In this document: positions 9,535-17,227 of the stretch, piece by piece
Layout: the number at the start of each line of letters is the position of its first letter
How positions within the stretch are numbered: position 1 is the first letter of the stretch
Assembly: GCA_945905735.1 (NCBI GenBank)
Contig: CAMDQC010000034.1
Span: forward strand, 1-40,322
Source of the DNA: Prosthecobacter debontii
Lineage (GTDB): Bacteria > Verrucomicrobiota > Verrucomicrobiia > Chthoniobacterales > Chthoniobacteraceae
Length of the DNA stretch: 40,322 bases
Direction: 5' to 3'
Notes under the pieces: generated by a model
The model's database searches: none
Told to the model about the DNA's origin: nothing
Seen by the model: only the letters and a program-made list of their open reading frames with translations
Made by a program: the position numbers and the translations under genes

Positions 9535-9926
9535 CTTGGCAATCGGTTATAGGACACGCGAGGAAACGCCTAACGACTGGATCGCGAACAAATCCGTGGG
9601 TTTTCGACGATCGCCTTTATAGGCGAAGGGTTTGTTGGGCCATTACGTGGTCGGGCGTTCATGCGGGTCGCTTTAGTCGCAAATGATGGGTTCGTGCAAC
9701 CAGATTGTGGGCTCTTCGGCGGTGGGCGGGATATTTTCGCTGAAAATGATCCACGGGCTCATCGAGCCCTCGGCGAAGCCGGCGCAGAGAGACACTACGA
9801 AAAAGCCCCACCCGGTTGCGGGTGGGGCTTTGGTCTATTTTATGGTTTCTATCAAATCGGGACAATTGTGTGCAAATTGCGCGCTCCGTGTGGTTTGCGC
9901 GGAATTTCTCACTCCGCTTGAGGCAA
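9535..9926. other. Non-coding stretch before the minisatellite; contains a strong hairpin
   Basis: No convincing gene. Short open frames on both strands lack family resemblance and run into the 21-bp repeat. A small inverted repeat (TCGCCTTTATAGGCGA, around 9610-9625) and the terminator-like hairpin at 9802-9831 are the only structures I can support. A small untranslated RNA ending at the hairpin is possible but unproven. Confidence 0.4.
9802..9831 (+). terminator. Rho-independent-terminator-like hairpin
   Basis: A perfect 12-bp stem (AAAGCCCCACCC and its complement) closes a 6-base loop GGTTGC; the downstream side continues TTTGGTCTATTTTATGG, moderately T-rich. The upstream side has an A-run, so it could work on both strands. 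There is no clear gene immediately 5' on the plus strand, so it may end an unannotated transcript. On the minus strand it would stand downstream of the repeat region. Confidence 0.6.
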
Positions 9927-10241
9927 GCGGACATCCTCTCGTGGCTGGCGGACATCCTCTCGTGGCTGGCGGACATCCCCTCGTGGCTGGCGGACATCCC
10001 CTCGTGGCTGGCGGACGTCCCCTCGTGGCTGGCGGACATCCTCTCGTGGCGGGGGGACTTCCCCTCGTGGCTGGGGGACTTCCCCTCGTGGCTGGCGGAC
10101 GCCCCCTCGTCGCTGGCGGACGCCCCCTCGTCGCTGGCGGACGTCCTCTCGTCGCTGGCGGACGTTCTCTCGTCGCTGGCGGACGTTCTCTCGTCGCTGG
10201 GGGACATCCTCTTTATGCAGGCGGACATCCGCCGAAGACGG
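9927..10241. repeat. 21-bp tandem repeat (minisatellite), 14 full units plus one degenerate
   Basis: Head-to-tail units of 21 bases with no spacers, consensus GCGGACATCCTCTCGTGGCTG. Units 1-13 differ at a few positions; unit 14 (10200-10220) and unit 15 (10221-10241) decay. Neighbouring units are often identical (1=2, 3=4, 7=8, 9=10, 12=13) and variants change along the array (CGTGG in the first eight units, CGTCG in units 9-13), the signature of local duplication. Because 21 is divisible by three, several frames stay open through the array, producing artificial heptad-repeat proteins. I see no convincing coding frame. Confidence 0.9.
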
Positions 10242-10490
10242 ATGGAAGGCACAATGACCGAGCAAGAAGGGGACGCAGGAGCAGCGCTGGCGTGGGTCAG
10301 CGATGCGGGACGCAGGAAGCTGTAAATAGCAGTCTTCAAGGGTGCGGACGATGCTGGATTTTATGAACACGCTGCTGAATCAGATCACGCGGGTGTAGCG
10401 GGGCGGTTTAGGCGAGGAGGCCGCGCTTTTCACCGTGGGCGGCTTAAACTTGCTGCGCGCTGGGGCGAATTATGAAAGCGTGAGAATCTC
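10242..10490. other. Intergenic region between minisatellite and zincin-like gene
   Basis: About 250 bp with no recognisable gene, RNA or clear promoter. A frame running out of the repeat array ends at the TAA at 10323-10325; nothing in it resembles a known protein. Confidence 0.4.
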
Positions 10491-11231
10491 ATGAAAGTAT
10501 TCAGCCTGATTTTTGCCTTTGTCGCCATACTCACTTGCCGGATGGCTGCTGCCGAACCGCGCCCACTTCCCACCGCGCATACGACGCGGAAGATTGAGGA
10601 TTGGAACGTCCGCGTGGATGATCGCTTGCTCAAAGGGGAGGGCGCGGCGCTGGGCGAGCGGGCGATTAAGTTGCTCACTGCGCGGCTCGTCGCGATCACG
10701 ATTGTCGTCCCGGAGAAGTCGCTCGCGAAGCTCCGGGAGATTACGATCCAGCTCGATCTCGATTACGGTGCTCTGCGGAATATGCAGTATCACCCGAGCG
10801 CTGGCTGGCTGAAGGCGAATGGCTACAGCGAGACGCTCGCGAAGTGTGCGCATATTCCTGATGCGGCTGGGTTTCTTTCTCCGTCTGAAAATCACCGGAT
10901 GCCGTGGACGGTGCTGCACGAGTTGGCGCATGGATTTCATGATCAGGCGATTGGCTTTGAGGATGCGCGGGTGACTGCTGTGTGGAAGAAGTTTTGCGAC
11001 AGCGGTAAATACGCGAGCGTCCTCACCAGCCCCGGCCACATGCGCGAGCACTATGGGCTGACGAACCAGAAGGAGTTCTTCGCTGAGATGACGGAGGCGT
11101 ATTTCGGCTCCAATGATTTTTACCCGTTTGTGGCGGGGGAGCTGAAACAAGCGGAGCCGGAGACGTTCGCTCTCATGGAGGAAATATGGGGCGCGCTGCC
11201 GGGCCGGGAGAGGCCTAAGGCGGTCAAATAG
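10491..11231 (+). CDS. Secreted zincin-like metallopeptidase domain protein
   Basis: 246 residues with a signal peptide (MKVFSLIFAFVAILTCRMAAA). A zinc-binding H143-E-L-A-H147 motif lies in TVLHELAHGFHD, and a downstream glutamate-rich helix (NQKEFFAEMTEAYFG, E199/E202) can supply the third ligand, as in lethal-factor-like/M34-type zincins. The motif arrangement implies a folded, probably active peptidase; the substrate is unknown. The gene ends 2 bp before the sulfatase ATG, so the two are almost certainly co-transcribed and translationally coupled. This pairing suggests both act on the same extracellular material, for example a sulfated glycoprotein, but that is inference. Confidence 0.8.
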   Translation: MKVFSLIFAFVAILTCRMAAAEPRPLPTAHTTRKIEDWNVRVDDRLLKGEGAALGERAIKLLTARLVAITIVVPEKSLAKLREITIQLDLDYGALRNMQYHPSAGWLKANGYSETLAKCAHIPDAAGFLSPSENHRMPWTVLHELAHGFHDQAIGFEDARVTAVWKKFCDSGKYASVLTSPGHMREHYGLTNQKEFFAEMTEAYFGSNDFYPFVAGELKQAEPETFALMEEIWGALPGRERPKAVK

Positions 11232-11233
11232 AT

Positions 11234-12553
11234 ATGAGGAAGAGTTTTCAGTTTGTCGCCGCGAGCCTGTTTTTTGTTTGCGCGGATGCCGAGGCGGCAA
11301 CGCGCCCAAACGTCATCCTCTGCATGACGGACGACCAAGGCTGGGGCGACGTGAGCTATAATGGACTGACGAAAATCAAGACGCCGAACATCGACGCGAT
11401 GGCGGCTGCGGGGCTTCGGTTTACTCGCTTTTACGCGCAGCAGACTTGCTCGCCCACGCGGGCGAGCGTGCTTACCGGGAGGCACCCGAATCGGATGGGG
11501 GTTTTCTGGCCGGGGATGCCGCTGCGAAAACAGGAGACGACCATTGCGCAGCTCGTGAAGCAGGCGGGTTATGCTACTGGGCACTTTGGGAAATGGCATC
11601 TCAATGGTATCGCGGGTCCGGGCAAAATCATCACCGATGCTGATCCTCTCGCGCCGCGTAATGTCGGCTTCGACGAGTCATTCTCGGTGAGCAATTATTT
11701 CGAGAACGACTGGACCTTTGGTCGCAATGGAGTGCCGGAGAAGGCGAGTGGTGATGGCTCGGAGGTCATCGTCGGCGAGGCGCTGAAGTTCATTGGCGTG
11801 GCTGCCGAAAAGAAGTCGCCGTTTTTTGCCGTCGTATGGTTTGGCAGTCCGCATGTGCCGCACGCTCCGCTTCCCGCCGACCTCGCGGCGGCTGGTGGTT
11901 CGGGTTACTATGGCGAGCTTATCGGCGTGGATCGGAGTCTCGGCACGCTGCGCGCCGGGCTTCGCAAGCTCGGAATCGCGGACAATACGATGCTGTGGTT
12001 TTCCAGCGACAATGGTGGCTGGATCGATCCGAAAAAGCCGGAGGCCAACGGGACGAACGTCGATCTGCGCGGACGCAAAGGCGACATGTGGGAGGGTGGA
12101 ATCCGCGTCCCGGGCATTATCGAATGGCCCGCGCGTCTCAAGCCCGGCGTGACCGACGTCCCCGCGGGAGTCACGGATATTTTCCCCACGCTGGTGGAGT
12201 TGCTCGATGTCAAAACCGAGCATCCCGTCCCGCTCGACGGCATCAGCCTCCTCCCGCTGATCGACGGAAAGATGAAGGCGCGCCCGCAGCCGATGGGTTT
12301 CTGGCAGTTTGCGGGCGACCAGAAAAAACTCACGCCCAACTCGGGCCCTTCCGCCTGGAATGACAACCAATATAAACTCGTGAAGCCAAAGCCCGGAGTG
12401 TGGGAACTTTATGACGTAGCCACCGACCGCACCGAAAAGCACGACATCGCCGCCGAGAACGCTGAGGTGGTGAGCCGAATGAAGACCGAACTAGAGGCTT
12501 GGCAGTTGTCCGTGATTCGTAGCTTCCACGGTGGCGACTATGAGGTGAAGTGA
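11234..12553 (+). CDS. Secreted sulfatase (arylsulfatase A-like)
   Basis: 439 residues with a signal peptide ending near residue 22. Sulfatase motifs: metal-binding D33-D34 in MTDDQGWGD; the formylglycine sulfatase signature C72-S-P-T-R in TCSPTRASVLTGRHP; K120 and H122 in GHFGKWHLNG; H207 in GSPHVPHAP; D259-N260 in WFSSDNGG. All catalytic positions are present, so it should be active once Cys72 is converted to formylglycine by a maturase, which is not encoded in this window. The length is slightly short for the family. It likely desulfates a polysaccharide or glycan in the periplasm or outside. Coupled to the zincin-like gene 2 bp upstream. Confidence 0.93.
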   Translation: MRKSFQFVAASLFFVCADAEAATRPNVILCMTDDQGWGDVSYNGLTKIKTPNIDAMAAAGLRFTRFYAQQTCSPTRASVLTGRHPNRMGVFWPGMPLRKQETTIAQLVKQAGYATGHFGKWHLNGIAGPGKIITDADPLAPRNVGFDESFSVSNYFENDWTFGRNGVPEKASGDGSEVIVGEALKFIGVAAEKKSPFFAVVWFGSPHVPHAPLPADLAAAGGSGYYGELIGVDRSLGTLRAGLRKLGIADNTMLWFSSDNGGWIDPKKPEANGTNVDLRGRKGDMWEGGIRVPGIIEWPARLKPGVTDVPAGVTDIFPTLVELLDVKTEHPVPLDGISLLPLIDGKMKARPQPMGFWQFAGDQKKLTPNSGPSAWNDNQYKLVKPKPGVWELYDVATDRTEKHDIAAENAEVVSRMKTELEAWQLSVIRSFHGGDYEVK

Positions 12554-12653
12554 ACCGCTCGATGCAAGTTCTCTCGAATCAGCCGCGCCAATACCCTAAG
12601 AAGGCGTTTTAAAAAGAGTCGTTAAACCTAACTCAACCGCACACATCCAATTT

Positions 12654-14009
12654 ATGAATAACCACGATCCTAAAATCACCGGCACCTGGAACGATGACCC
12701 GATGCACTTTCTCCGTCCGAAAGGCATGGGGCGGCGCAGTTTTTTGCAGGTCGGCATGGTGGCGGGGCTGGGGCTGACGCTGGGGGATTTCTTCCGCATG
12801 ACGGCGCGGGCGGATATTAAAAATTACGAGTCGAAGGAGGGTAAGGCGAAGAGCATTATCCATATCTTCCTGCCGGGCGGGATGGCGCATCAGGAATCGT
12901 GGGACCCGAAGCCGTATGCGCCGGTGGAGTATCGCGGGCCGCTGGGGACGGTGGCGACGAAGGTGGACGGGCTGCTATTTTCGCAGAATCTGGCGAAGAC
13001 GGCGCAGGTGGCGGATAAGATCACGGTGTGCCGCTCGATGACGCACGGCGAGGCGGCGCATGAGCGCGGGACGCACAATATGTTCACGGGTTACCGGCCG
13101 AGTCCGGCGCTGTCGTATCCGTCGTTTGGCTCGGTGATTTCGCATGAGTTCGGGCCGCGGAAGAATCTGCCGCCGTATGTGTGCATCCCGGGGATGCCCA
13201 ATGAGTTTGCGGGGACGGGCTATCTCAGCTCGGCGTATGGGCCTTTCTCGCTGGGCTCGGACCCGGCGGATGCGGGCTTTCAGGTGAAGGACTTGGTGTT
13301 GCCGGGCGGGATGTCGGCGGAACGGTTCTCGAAGTCGCAGACGATGCTGAAGTCGGTGGATGCGCATTTTCGCAACCTCGAAAAGTCGGACGCGCTGGAT
13401 GCGATGGATACTTTTTACCAACGCGCTTACGGGCTGCTGTCGTCGGCGGAGGCGCGGGAGGCATTCAATATGAAGGCGGAGCCGGATGCGCTGAAGGATG
13501 CGTATGGCCGGAATGCGGCGGGGCAGCGGATGATGCTGGCGCGGCGGCTGGTGGAATCCGGGGTGCGGATGGTGTCGCTGACGTTTGGCGGCTGGGATCA
13601 TCACGACAATATCGCGGGTGCGATCAATGGGCAGATGCCTCCGTTTGATCAGGCGTTTGCGATGCTGATTACGGACCTCGCACAGCGCGGGCTGCTGGAC
13701 TCGACGCTGGTCGTGGTGAGCAGCGAGTTTGGGCGCACGCCGAAGATCAACGCGACGGCGGGCCGCGATCATTGGCCAAAGGTGTTCAGCGTGGTGCTCG
13801 CCGGCGGCGGCATCAAGCAGGGGTATGTATATGGGTCGTCGGACGCGACGGCGTCGGAGCCGGACGAGAAACCGCTAACGGTGGAGGACTTTGCGACGAC
13901 GATTTACCATCAACTCGGCATTGTCGCGGACAAGGAGCTGATGGCACCGGGCGACCGGCCCATCGAGATCGTGGACGGCGGGCAGGTGCTGAAAGATCTC
14001 ATCGCTTAG
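12654..14009 (+). CDS. DUF1501 family exported protein (Tat-type signal)
   Basis: 451 residues. The N-terminus carries a twin-arginine-like motif G-R27-R28-S-F-L-Q-V-G followed by a hydrophobic stretch, so the folded protein is likely exported by Tat. The body matches DUF1501, a sulfatase/alkaline-phosphatase-like fold of PVC bacteria: IHIFLPGGMAHQESWDPK near the start, CRSMTHGEAAHERGTHNMF, LTFGGWDHHDNI, and STLVVVSSEFGRTPKIN with GRDHWPKVFSVVLAGGG. The histidines and aspartates fit a metal centre. Function is unproven in the family; it is nearly always next to a DUF1549/DUF1553 protein, as here (the gene at 17228). First gene of the probable operon 12654-22625. Confidence 0.92.
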   Translation: MNNHDPKITGTWNDDPMHFLRPKGMGRRSFLQVGMVAGLGLTLGDFFRMTARADIKNYESKEGKAKSIIHIFLPGGMAHQESWDPKPYAPVEYRGPLGTVATKVDGLLFSQNLAKTAQVADKITVCRSMTHGEAAHERGTHNMFTGYRPSPALSYPSFGSVISHEFGPRKNLPPYVCIPGMPNEFAGTGYLSSAYGPFSLGSDPADAGFQVKDLVLPGGMSAERFSKSQTMLKSVDAHFRNLEKSDALDAMDTFYQRAYGLLSSAEAREAFNMKAEPDALKDAYGRNAAGQRMMLARRLVESGVRMVSLTFGGWDHHDNIAGAINGQMPPFDQAFAMLITDLAQRGLLDSTLVVVSSEFGRTPKINATAGRDHWPKVFSVVLAGGGIKQGYVYGSSDATASEPDEKPLTVEDFATTIYHQLGIVADKELMAPGDRPIEIVDGGQVLKDLIA

Positions 14010-14018
14010 TTTTTAAAA

Positions 14019-16484
14019 ATGAAACTGCCACTGCTTCTCCGCTGCTTCTCAGCGGCGCTCGTGTATTGCGCCGCGGCGCTCCATGCGGCTTCGCCGAATC
14101 TCACCATCGTCACCCCACGCGGCATCCAGCGCGGGATGGAGGCGGAGGCCGTCTTCCACGGCGCGCGGCTCGGCGACGCGCAGGAGGTTTTGTTTTACGA
14201 GCCGGGCTTCACGGTCGTCTCGATGGACGGCGCGAATCCCGCGCAGCTCAAGGTGAAGCTGAAGCTGGACCCGACGGCGCGGCTCGGCACGCACATCGTG
14301 CGCGTGCGGACGGCGGGCGGCATCTCGGAGGCGGCGACGCTTTCCGTAGGGCAGTATCCGGTGGCGGATGAAAAGGAGCCGAACAACGACTTCGCCGCGC
14401 CACAGAAGGTCGCGCTGAACACGAGCGTCCACGGCATCGCGGACAATGAGGACATTGATTACTATTTGATCGAGGCGAAGAAGGACCAGCGCATCACGGC
14501 GGAGGTCGAGGCGATGCGGCTCGGGTCGGCGCTCGTGGATTGCTACGTGGCGATTTTGGATATGAAGCGGTTCGAGCTGGCGGTGTCGGACGACTCGGCG
14601 CTGGCGTTGCAGGACCCGGTCGCATCCATCATCGCGCCAGCGGATGGCACCTACGTGATCGCGGTGCGCGAGAGCAGCTACGCGGGGAATGGCGGGAGCC
14701 GCTACGTGCTGCACGTGGGCGAAGCGCCGCGCCCGCTCATGCCGTATCCGGCGGGCGGAAAAGCGGGCGAGGAGATCGAGGTGAAGCTGCTCAGCGATGT
14801 GCGCGGGCCGGTGACACAGAAGATCAAACTGCCGGCAAAGACGGGCGATTTCGACCACTACTTCACGCAGGACGGACAGTCGGTGCCATCGCCAAACAAG
14901 CTGCGCGTGTCGCCGTTTGGGAACGTGCTGGAAGTCGAGCCGAACAACGCCGCCGCCGAGGCGACGAAGACCGCGGAGGCGCTGCCGCTGGCGTTCAACG
15001 GCATCGTCGAGAAGGCGGGCGACATTGATTTCTTCCGCTTCACCGCGAAGGCCGGGCAGACGTTTGACGTTCGCTGCGTGGCGCGCGGCGTGCGTTCGCC
15101 GCTGGATTCCGTGCTCACCATTCACAAAGGCGACGGCGGGCAAATCGCCGACAACGACGATGCGGGCGGGCCGGACAGCCAGGTGCGCTGGGCCGCGCCG
15201 GCGGATGGCGAATACCTCGTGGCTGTGCGCGACCACCTTGGAAAGGGCGGCGCGGATTATGTGTATCGCGTCGAGTTCAAGCCGGTCGCCGCGAGCCTGT
15301 CGCTCGGCATCCCCGAATACGCGCGCAATAGTCAGGAGCGCAATTCCGTCTCCGTGCCCCGCGGCAACCGCTTCGCGACGCTCATCCGCGTGGGACGCGC
15401 GGACTTCGCGGGAGACGTTTCTTTCTCCGCGCCGGAACTGCCCGCGGGCATGACGATGACGAACGATGTGATCGCCGGAAACGTGAACGAAACGGTGGCC
15501 GTTTTCGAAGCCGCGCCGGACGCGCCCGTCGCCGCAAAGCTCGCGCCGCTCGCAGGCCAGAACGTCGCAAACGCAGCGATCACGGGCGGCTTTGTCCAGT
15601 CGCTCGACCTCGTGTATGGCCCGCCGAACAACACCGTGTATTACCGCCAGGCCGTAGAGCGCATGGCCGTCGCGGTGACCGAGGAGGTGCCGTTCAAGAT
15701 CGACATCATCGAGCCGAAAGTGCCGCTCGTGCAGGGCGGCTCGATGAATCTCAAAGTCGTCGCGACGCGCAAGGAGGGCTTCAAAGCGCCCATCACGTTG
15801 CGGATGCTGTGGAATCCGCCGGGCGTGGGCTCGGCAAACGAGGTCGCGATTCCCGAGGGCCAGACCGAGGCGCTGTATCCCGTGAACGCAAATGGCGACG
15901 CGGCGATTCGCGTGTGGAAAACGGCTATCCTCGCCGTGAGCGACGCGGGCAAAGGCCCCGTGTGGACGTCCTCACAGCTCGCCTCGCTGAATGTCTCCGC
16001 GCCATTTCTCGCGATGCAAATCCCGATGGCCGCAGGCGAGCAGGGCAAACCCTCGGCGGTGCTTTGCAAAATCCAGCAACTCCAGCCGTTCGACGGCGAG
16101 GCGCAGGTGCAGCTCGTCGGGCTGCCGCCAAAGGTGACCATCGAGAAGAATCCGCTGCCCATCACGAAAGCGAGCGCCGACGTGACGTTCAACGCCACGC
16201 TCGCGAGCGACGCTCCGGTCGGTCAGCACAAGTCGCTGTTTTGCCAGATCATCGTGATGAAAGATGGCGAGCCCATAGTCCACAACGTCGGCGGTGGCGG
16301 CGTGCTGCGAATCGACGAACCGCCCGCGCCCAAACCAAACGCCCCCGCACCACCACCGCCAGTCGCAGTCGCCGCAGTCGCTCCCGCCCCCGCGCCGGTC
16401 GTAGCCGCCGCGCCGCCAAAGCCGCTCTCACGCTTGGAAAAGCTCCGCCTCGAAGCCGCCGAAGCGCGCGCTGGGAAAAAGTAA
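14019..16484 (+). CDS. Exported protein with two PPC-type domains
   Basis: 821 residues with a signal peptide (MKLPLLLRCFSAALVYCAAALHA). An IPT/TIG-like segment (LTIVTPRGIQRGMEAEAVFHG) is followed by two bacterial pre-peptidase C-terminal (PPC) beta domains, each starting with an EPNN motif (about residues 122-235 and 308-410; DNEDIDYYLIEAKKDQ, EKAGDIDFFRFTAKAGQ). A beta-sandwich-rich region follows, and the last about 50 residues are proline/alanine-rich. PPC domains are thought to be secretion or binding modules. It begins 9 bp after the DUF1501 gene; the grouping with DUF1501 and DUF1549/DUF1553 partners is common in planctomycetes and verrucomicrobia. Probably a surface or periplasmic partner; no catalytic site seen. 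Confidence 0.85.
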   Translation: MKLPLLLRCFSAALVYCAAALHAASPNLTIVTPRGIQRGMEAEAVFHGARLGDAQEVLFYEPGFTVVSMDGANPAQLKVKLKLDPTARLGTHIVRVRTAGGISEAATLSVGQYPVADEKEPNNDFAAPQKVALNTSVHGIADNEDIDYYLIEAKKDQRITAEVEAMRLGSALVDCYVAILDMKRFELAVSDDSALALQDPVASIIAPADGTYVIAVRESSYAGNGGSRYVLHVGEAPRPLMPYPAGGKAGEEIEVKLLSDVRGPVTQKIKLPAKTGDFDHYFTQDGQSVPSPNKLRVSPFGNVLEVEPNNAAAEATKTAEALPLAFNGIVEKAGDIDFFRFTAKAGQTFDVRCVARGVRSPLDSVLTIHKGDGGQIADNDDAGGPDSQVRWAAPADGEYLVAVRDHLGKGGADYVYRVEFKPVAASLSLGIPEYARNSQERNSVSVPRGNRFATLIRVGRADFAGDVSFSAPELPAGMTMTNDVIAGNVNETVAVFEAAPDAPVAAKLAPLAGQNVANAAITGGFVQSLDLVYGPPNNTVYYRQAVERMAVAVTEEVPFKIDIIEPKVPLVQGGSMNLKVVATRKEGFKAPITLRMLWNPPGVGSANEVAIPEGQTEALYPVNANGDAAIRVWKTAILAVSDAGKGPVWTSSQLASLNVSAPFLAMQIPMAAGEQGKPSAVLCKIQQLQPFDGEAQVQLVGLPPKVTIEKNPLPITKASADVTFNATLASDAPVGQHKSLFCQIIVMKDGEPIVHNVGGGGVLRIDEPPAPKPNAPAPPPPVAVAAVAPAPAPVVAAAPPKPLSRLEKLRLEAAEARAGKK

Positions 16485-16530
16485 TCATGAAACCGACGGG
16501 CATTTCCACCTTTTCCGCAGCGTAGTCACG

Positions 16531-17004
16531 ATGAAGCCTCGCCTTTACATCGAGACGACAATCCCCAGCTACCTCGTCGCGCGCCCGAGCCCGCTTATTC
16601 GCATCGCCGCCGACCAGCAAACGACGCGCGAATGGTGGGATACCAAGCGGCACGAATATGAACTATTTACTTCCGAAGTCGTCGTTGCGGAAGTCTCCGC
16701 AGGCGATGTGTCCATGGCGCAGGCGCGAATGGATATCCTCAGCGGCATCTTGCGCCTTCCGGCACAGCCAGAGGTGGATGGCCTAATCGAACAACTTCTT
16801 AGCGAGGCCATCGTTCCGAGTAATGCAACCGCGGACGCAGCACACATCGCGCTCGGCGTCGTTCATGCGATGGATTTCATCCTCACATGGAACTGTAAAC
16901 ACATCAGCAATCCACACAACTTTCGCCGCATTGAGCGCCTCTGCGCAAAAAACGGATACGGCTGCCCGGTGATTTGCACGCCCGAGCAATTGCTGCAATC
17001 CTGA
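16531..17004 (+). CDS. PIN-domain (VapC-like) toxin
   Basis: 157 residues. PIN-domain features: N-terminal strand YIETTIPSYLVARPS, where the usual first aspartate is a glutamate (seen in one VapC-like subfamily); acidic EVVVAEVSAGD; DAAHIALGVVHAMDFILTWNCKHI with the C-terminal acidic pair. PIN toxins are Mg-dependent RNases, usually cutting tRNA or mRNA. A small gene starts 5 bp after it and is the probable antitoxin, so the order (toxin first) is the reverse of classical vapBC. It lies 46 bp after the PPC gene, inside an otherwise coherent exported-protein operon, which points to insertion. Whether it is active cannot be told from sequence. Confidence 0.8.
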   Translation: MKPRLYIETTIPSYLVARPSPLIRIAADQQTTREWWDTKRHEYELFTSEVVVAEVSAGDVSMAQARMDILSGILRLPAQPEVDGLIEQLLSEAIVPSNATADAAHIALGVVHAMDFILTWNCKHISNPHNFRRIERLCAKNGYGCPVICTPEQLLQS

Positions 17005-17009
17005 TACCC

Positions 17010-17210
17010 ATGCAACCGAATCCAATTCTCAACGAAATCCGCAAGACTCGCGATGACATGGCCCGCGCCGCTGGCTTCGACGTGCGAAAGTTTATGGACA
17101 CCATCCGCGATCGTGAACGCGCCGCCGCAGCTTGTGGAGTCTCGTATGCCTCGCCAGTCCCAGCTTCGGAGGAATCCTGCACGGTCCGCGAAGATCCACC
17201 AAAGGCCTGA
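17010..17210 (+). CDS. Putative small antitoxin partner of the PIN toxin
   Basis: 66 residues starting at ATG 17010, five bases after the toxin stop. The sequence opens MQPNPILNEIRKTRDDMA and continues AGFDVRKFMDTIRDRERAAA, the pattern of small helical proteins of the kind NPIL-EIR-R---A that I recall following PIN genes in many genomes. The rest is polar and probably disordered (ASPVPASEESCTVRED). No DNA-binding domain is obvious. Role as antitoxin is inferred from position and size. Confidence 0.6.
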   Translation: MQPNPILNEIRKTRDDMARAAGFDVRKFMDTIRDRERAAAACGVSYASPVPASEESCTVREDPPKA

Positions 17211-17227
17211 ACACTCCAACATTTTTC

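Noticed and set aside
9927..10241. CRISPR array
   Set aside because: Units are 21 bp and contiguous with no unique spacers and no cas genes nearby.
9659..10370. Several long open frames through the 21-bp array (heptad-repeat proteins on both strands)
   Set aside because: The 21-bp unit keeps frames open automatically; different frames are equally open, none has a ribosome site or resemblance to a known family.
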